From NCBI GenBank assembly GCA_023413555.1, contig JAEZPG010000035.1, positions 26,639-90,638 on the forward strand: DNA of 64,000 nt, read 5' to 3'. The notes beneath the pieces are model-generated. The model was given only the letters and a program-made list of their open reading frames with translations. It ran no database searches and was not told the origin of the DNA. Position 1 is the stretch's first letter. Each line of letters opens with the position of its first letter. The translations under genes and the position numbers were made by a program. Shown here piece by piece: positions 61,059 through 64,000 of the stretch. This stretch comes from Bacillota bacterium. Lineage in GTDB: Bacteria > Bacillota > Clostridia > Lachnospirales > Lachnospiraceae.

Positions 61059-61751
61059 TTATACCTCCATCTCAATAATTTGCTTATTTGTTGAATAGGC
61101 AAATGCAAGTCCGATGATAAATAACCCGACAACCCCGATAAACATAAAACTATTTATACCCAAGCCCATCAGGACATTTCCAAAAATAACAGACAATATG
61201 AGTGCTGTTACAATTGTAGTAGAAACAGATTTGTTTATAAATCCAATTCTTAAAGAAATGAAACCGATTGAACTGAGGATCAAAATAAAGGTGACAATAC
61301 TGATTATCTGTGAAGCAACAATACTGTTTGTGATATTGCCGTCCAAGATAGGAACTATGTTTTCCGTCATAAAAAACAAAATGTTTGGTATGAGCGTAGA
61401 CAGCAAAAAACCTAGTGTAATAAATCCAGTTACTAAAATCGTCTTTGCAATGAATATTTTTGCTCTTGATATCGGATAAGAAAACATCAGCAATGCTCTT
61501 TTGGGACCATAGTCCTCTATAATAAATTTTGAATACATCACCACAGAGAATATTGAGAATATAAGAAATGCTATTCCAGTATGTAACTTCAGAATATTTT
61601 TATAATCTCTGAATACAACGTCATTTTCCACCTTTGCCATTGTTGCTAACATATACAAAGCACCAATCATCGCAATACATATAATGGCCAAAGCAATATA
61701 ATAAGAAGTTAGATTGTACCGTTTCAGTTCCAGTCGAATTAGTTTATTCAT
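61059..61751 (-). CDS. ABC transporter permease
   Basis: A 230-residue ABC-2-type permease with six membrane segments (about 15-40, 50-70, 95-125, 135-160, 165-185, 195-215). A cytoplasmic loop FIIEDYGPKRALLMFSYPIS near residue 72 is typical of bacteriocin- or drug-export permeases. It starts 8 bp inside the end of the ATP-binding gene. The transported compound is unknown. Confidence 0.88.
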   Translation of the reverse strand: MNKLIRLELKRYNLTSYYIALAIICIAMIGALYMLATMAKVENDVVFRDYKNILKLHTGIAFLIFSIFSVVMYSKFIIEDYGPKRALLMFSYPISRAKIFIAKTILVTGFITLGFLLSTLIPNILFFMTENIVPILDGNITNSIVASQIISIVTFILILSSIGFISLRIGFINKSVSTTIVTALILSVIFGNVLMGLGINSFMFIGVVGLFIIGLAFAYSTNKQIIEMEV

Positions 61752-62469
61752 TCGTTTCGACCCCCTTTATTGTCTCAAAATAGTAATGCTCTAAGCCGTT
61801 TGAATAATGATTTTTAATATCTTTCATTTTTGCTTGTTTTGCTACCATACCATTTACTAAAATTCCTACTGTATCGGCTACATATTCTACTTCACTTAAC
61901 GCATGGCTGGAAAGGAGTATGGTTTTTCCATATTTCTCGGTTAGCTTTTTAAACAACTCCCGCATATCACGAATACCTTGTGGATCAAGGCCGTTGATGG
62001 GTTCATCTAAAATTAGAATTCGTGGGTTATGTATCATTGCTCTTGCTATTGCAAGGCGTGCACGCATACCTACAGAAAATTTCGATACTGGGCGAAAATC
62101 AATTTCTCCAAGGCCTACCATCGAAAGGACTTTTGAAATATCTGCCTCGGCATTCATATATGCAAGGTGAATTTCCAAATTTTCCTTTGCACTCAAATGC
62201 TCATAAAACACAGGTGTTTCTATGGATAATCCTATGCTTTTTAACATTTGATTGTGATGATTTTCGGTGTCAAAATCCAAAACCCGAATAGATCCTGCAT
62301 CCTTTTGAAGAAAACCTGCCATCAGTTTAAAAACAGTTGTTTTTCCTGAACCGTTTGCCCCTAAAAATCCATAAATTTCATTCGGACGAACAGACAGATT
62401 AACATCCTTTATGATCTCTAAGGATTGAAAACTTTTTTTTAAATTTTTAACTTCTATTGCATCCTCCAT
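61744..62469 (-). CDS. ABC transporter ATP-binding protein
   Basis: A 241-residue ATPase with Walker A GANGSGKTTVFKL near residue 37, signature KFSVGMRARLAIARAM near 129, Walker B ILILDEPINGLDPQG near 148 and the switch His in SSHALSEVEYVAD near 187. The signature is FSVGM rather than LSGGQ, seen in related export systems. It lies 10 bp downstream of the TetR gene and upstream of the permease. Confidence 0.94.
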   Translation of the reverse strand: MEDAIEVKNLKKSFQSLEIIKDVNLSVRPNEIYGFLGANGSGKTTVFKLMAGFLQKDAGSIRVLDFDTENHHNQMLKSIGLSIETPVFYEHLSAKENLEIHLAYMNAEADISKVLSMVGLGEIDFRPVSKFSVGMRARLAIARAMIHNPRILILDEPINGLDPQGIRDMRELFKKLTEKYGKTILLSSHALSEVEYVADTVGILVNGMVAKQAKMKDIKNHYSNGLEHYYFETIKGVETNE

Positions 62470-62479
62470 AAGGTCTCTC

Positions 62480-63058
62480 CTATTTTAAAATTTTATCAAT
62501 TAAATTATCTATCATGAAATCAAAGACCAAAAAGTGATCGTAACATAAACGTTCTTTTACTGAAACGATAGCGAGAAGAGACATCAATATTGAAGCTGCT
62601 TCCTCCTTATCAATTAAAAACTGCAAATACGATTTGTTTAAGAACAACTCTCCGCTTTGACGACTGTTTTTTTCAATAACACTAAGCTGCTCTGGAGAAA
62701 GCTTATTTGCAAAGCTAAGAAAATCCGCACTTTGCATATCGCATATTAAAATATATTTATCATACTCTCGATAGCTTGCTTTCAGCGCTTGAGCGAACCC
62801 TTGCTTGTTTGGTTGTTTATCCATGATTTCTTCGGCAAGCCGATATATGTGATCCTGAAGTATGCATAGAGTTTCGCTAAATAACGCTTCCTTTGATTCA
62901 AAAAACAAGTAAAAAGCACCTTTTGATATTCCAACTTGTGCGCAGATTTCCTCTATCCTTGTTTTTTTATACCCATATTTCGCCCAACTTTTCTGGCATT
63001 CCGAAAGCAGCTTCGTTCTGATATTTTGTTTTTCCTGTTTTGTAAAACTTCTTGCCAT
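62480..63058 (-). CDS. TetR-family regulator
   Basis: A 192-residue repressor. The helix-turn-helix lies at residues 30-56 (RIEEICAQVGISKGAFYLFF, then ESKEALF), typical of TetR. The C-terminal helical domain binds an unknown ligand. It heads the operon TetR-ATPase-permease-small protein and has a perfect -35 promoter with a dyad operator just downstream, so self-repression is likely. GGAGG precedes the ATG. Confidence 0.92.
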   Translation of the reverse strand: MARSFTKQEKQNIRTKLLSECQKSWAKYGYKKTRIEEICAQVGISKGAFYLFFESKEALFSETLCILQDHIYRLAEEIMDKQPNKQGFAQALKASYREYDKYILICDMQSADFLSFANKLSPEQLSVIEKNSRQSGELFLNKSYLQFLIDKEEAASILMSLLAIVSVKERLCYDHFLVFDFMIDNLIDKILK

Positions 63059-63072
63059 TGCAACCTCCTATG

Positions 63073-63132
63073 TATGACTATAATTATTTTTAAAGTCATA
63101 GATATTTTACTCTGTTAATTATAATATGTCAA
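63073..63132 (-). promoter_or_regulatory. Promoter and operator of the TetR-ABC operon
   Basis: On the minus strand TTGACA (63132-63127) and TAAAAT (63109-63104) are 17 bp apart. Immediately downstream the inverted repeat TATGACT (63073-63079) and AGTCATA (63094-63100), with matching TAA inside both arms, covers the start of transcription. Confidence 0.75.
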
Positions 63133-63205
63133 CGAGTAATTACAGATATATTTAGTTCGCTCAACTGAGAATATGGCAAGATGGTAACCATAGATTAAGA
63201 TAAAA

Positions 63206-63246
63206 GAAAAGCCACGGTGGTAAATTTCCATCGTGGCTTTTCTTTT
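63206..63246. terminator. Strong bidirectional terminator
   Basis: GCCACGGTGG pairs with CCATCGTGGC (one mismatch) around a short loop, and GGCTTTTCTTTT follows on both strands. Reading on the minus strand, the nearest upstream gene is ssrA, about 490 bp away beyond the IS-like relic. Confidence 0.8.
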
Positions 63247-63476
63247 GGGTATGGGCTTTAGCCTGTTGAAGGCATTGGAGCTTCTCAAACTGAGAAACGG
63301 AGATGACTGAAACAATAATGCACCTGCTATACGGGTGGAGGGCCAGTTACTATACAAAAAATGGATATGTAAGTATCACATTATCTTTACTCATAAGTAC
63401 AGACGAAAAATTATTCATAATCAATATAAGGCAACATACGAGATATTTTAAAACAGCTATGTTCCTACAAAGGTGT

Positions 63477-63572
63477 AGATATTTTGAAAGAAATCTAATG
63501 TCAGATCATGATATCATGCAAGATAAATTGAGAATGAAAGAGTATTTTGAACCATTTTATGGGTTAAGATGA
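63477..63572 (+). pseudogene. Fragment of IS200/IS605 TnpA, C-terminal end
   Basis: The frame ends with SDHDIMQDKLRMKEYFEPFY, which reads like the C-terminus of Y1 transposases (consensus-like D..MADQLSxKEYxDPFxG). The upstream part of the same frame (from 63303) shows none of the catalytic His-x-His or Tyr context, so the gene is broken or badly decayed. Confidence 0.45.
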
Positions 63573-63635
63573 AGTAGTACAAGTGACCTTTTAAGGGCTA
63601 AGACGTGTCAAGAGTATAGTGGATTAAACAAAGAG

Positions 63636-63715
63636 AAAGCCAGTGTCTTGCGACGCTGGCCTAGTAACTGAGGCTTATAGCCTCAGAGCAAACCACCCGT
63701 TTTACGGGCGGTCAT
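63636..63715 (+). ncRNA. Omega-RNA-like scaffold relic
   Basis: Three consecutive hairpins: GCCAGTGTC-TTGC-GACGCTGGC (63639-63660, with one G-U pair on the plus strand), CTGAGGC-TTATA-GCCTCAG (63668-63686), and ACCACCCGT-TTT-ACGGGCGGT (63692-63712, one mismatch). This order is that of right-end RNAs which guide TnpB nucleases. If active, the guide would be the bases just after 63715, in the ssrA 3' flank. No tnpB is in the window. Confidence 0.4.
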
Positions 63716-63737
63716 GATTCATATCCTTAAATATTGA

Positions 63738-64000
63738 TGGAGTAGACGGGAGTCGAACCCGTGTCCAAAAGCCCATCCATTGTCCTTCTACTATCATAGT
63801 CAATTATTTGACATTCCCTCTATCGAGCTTGAATTGACACAATCTCGATTTCAGTAGCTTCATAATACGCCCACATGCTCAAAGCTTTGCATGTGTCGTT
63901 TCCTACAAAGTCGATGCCTGAGTTTAAAGTGTAGGTGCTTTAAGTCAGACAGCTGCCACTAGGCAGCGTAAGCTAAATTATCTTCAGCGTTTATATTTAT
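63738..64000 (-). ncRNA. ssrA: Transfer-messenger RNA (tmRNA), 5' part missing
   Basis: The 3' end on the minus strand reads ACGGGTTCGACTCCCGT then CTACTCCA, the T-arm and acceptor of a tRNA-Ala-like molecule with encoded CCA (last base 63738). Upstream, the tag frame reads AAC GCT GAA GAT AAT TTA GCT TAC GCT GCC TAG, that is NAEDNLAYAA then stop (stop at 63961-63959), ending in the AA that ClpXP recognises. Pseudoknot arms lie between. The 5' half, including the resume codon, is outside the window. tmRNA frees stalled ribosomes with SmpB. Confidence 0.95.

Larger units (their letters stand above)
63250..63715 (+). mobile_element. Decayed IS200/IS605-type element
   Basis: Short hairpins lie at both ends: TTCTCA-AAC-TGAGAA (63282-63296) and CACC...GGTG near 63322-63337 on the left, and three in a row on the right (63639-63712). 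Between them is a reading frame whose end resembles TnpA of IS200/IS605. The right end AACCACCCG...GGTCATGATT resembles ends of clostridial IS605-group elements (from memory). Limits are approximate; no full transposase or TnpB remains. Confidence 0.5.

Noticed and set aside
63115..63357. Minus-strand frame of 80 codons upstream of the TetR gene
   Set aside because: It crosses the bidirectional terminator and the TetR promoter and has no ribosome site.
63303..63572. Plus-strand frame of 89 codons as an intact gene
   Set aside because: Only its last 30 codons resemble a known family (TnpA end); there is no ribosome site and the upstream part looks random, so I list it as a pseudogene fragment.
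1..64000. CRISPR arrays, tRNA or rRNA genes, prophage genes
   Set aside because: No regularly spaced repeats, no rRNA sequence, no phage structural genes, and no tRNA-type T-arm apart from the one in ssrA were seen.

Overview
The window looks like chromosome of a low-GC, anaerobic, endospore-forming and motile member of the Firmicutes, most likely family Lachnospiraceae (a Lachnoclostridium/Clostridium phytofermentans-like organism). The reasons are: an AT-rich sequence with strong AGGAGG ribosome sites; sporulation genes (alpha/beta-type SASP, YlbJ/SpoVV, GerW/YtfJ, a SpoVK-like AAA protein, SpoIIIE/FtsK with TepA); clostridial metabolism (formate-tetrahydrofolate ligase, a double 2-hydroxyacyl-CoA dehydratase activator, pyrBI fused only by overlap); a CheV gene with a sigma-D-like promoter; and a tmRNA whose visible tag ends NAEDNLAYAA. 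No species can be fixed from sequence reading alone.

Layout. 1-4.8 kb: an aconitase-family hydratase cut by the left edge, divergent pyrB-pyrI, and convergent fhs. 4.9-6.7 kb: two tandem RimK-like ATP-grasp ligases. 6.9-15.6 kb, all minus strand: ftsK/spoIIIE, tepA, O-acetylhomoserine sulfhydrylase, an M16 peptidase and pnp; the order tepA-spoIIIE and pnp-M16 is conserved in Firmicutes. 16-24.4 kb: a type-Ic aspartate aminotransferase, tmcAL, pepF, a LytTR regulator with a degenerate receiver, ylbJ, and the rsmD-coaD-coiled-coil operon. 24.5-31.4 kb: SASP, AAA ATPase, recG, FakA-like kinase, Asp23 protein, a 45-residue membrane protein and rpmB. 31.5-40.4 kb: a seven-gene minus-strand operon running from a giant double glycosyltransferase through two ABC-2-type permeases without an ATPase, two unknown proteins, and DUF2953 to GerW. 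40.5-45 kb: pyruvate kinase, an inactive rhomboid-like protein, CorA and a LysM protein. 45.2-49.4 kb: a 1411-residue CoA-dehydratase activator. 49.5-52 kb: a divergent HxlR regulator/nitroreductase pair and hisH-hisF. 52.2-59 kb: an unknown zinc-ribbon membrane protein, CheV, a PH-domain protein, a lipoprotein and an OmpR-type two-component system. 59-63.1 kb: an unknown membrane protein, an oxidoreductase, and a TetR-controlled ABC transporter operon that ends in a 59-residue membrane protein. 63.2-63.7 kb: a decayed IS200/IS605-type relic with omega-RNA-like hairpins. The window ends inside ssrA (tmRNA, minus strand).

Most of the window is ordinary housekeeping sequence. The least explained parts are the PMT/ABC-2/470-residue operon, the structured leader of ftsK, the near-perfect parS site at 15.93 kb, the paired dyads on the promoter of the dehydratase activator, and the IS200/IS605 relic sitting between ssrA and its likely terminator. 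Start sites were moved inward in about a dozen genes where a clear ribosome site pointed to an internal ATG. All regulatory calls are by eye.
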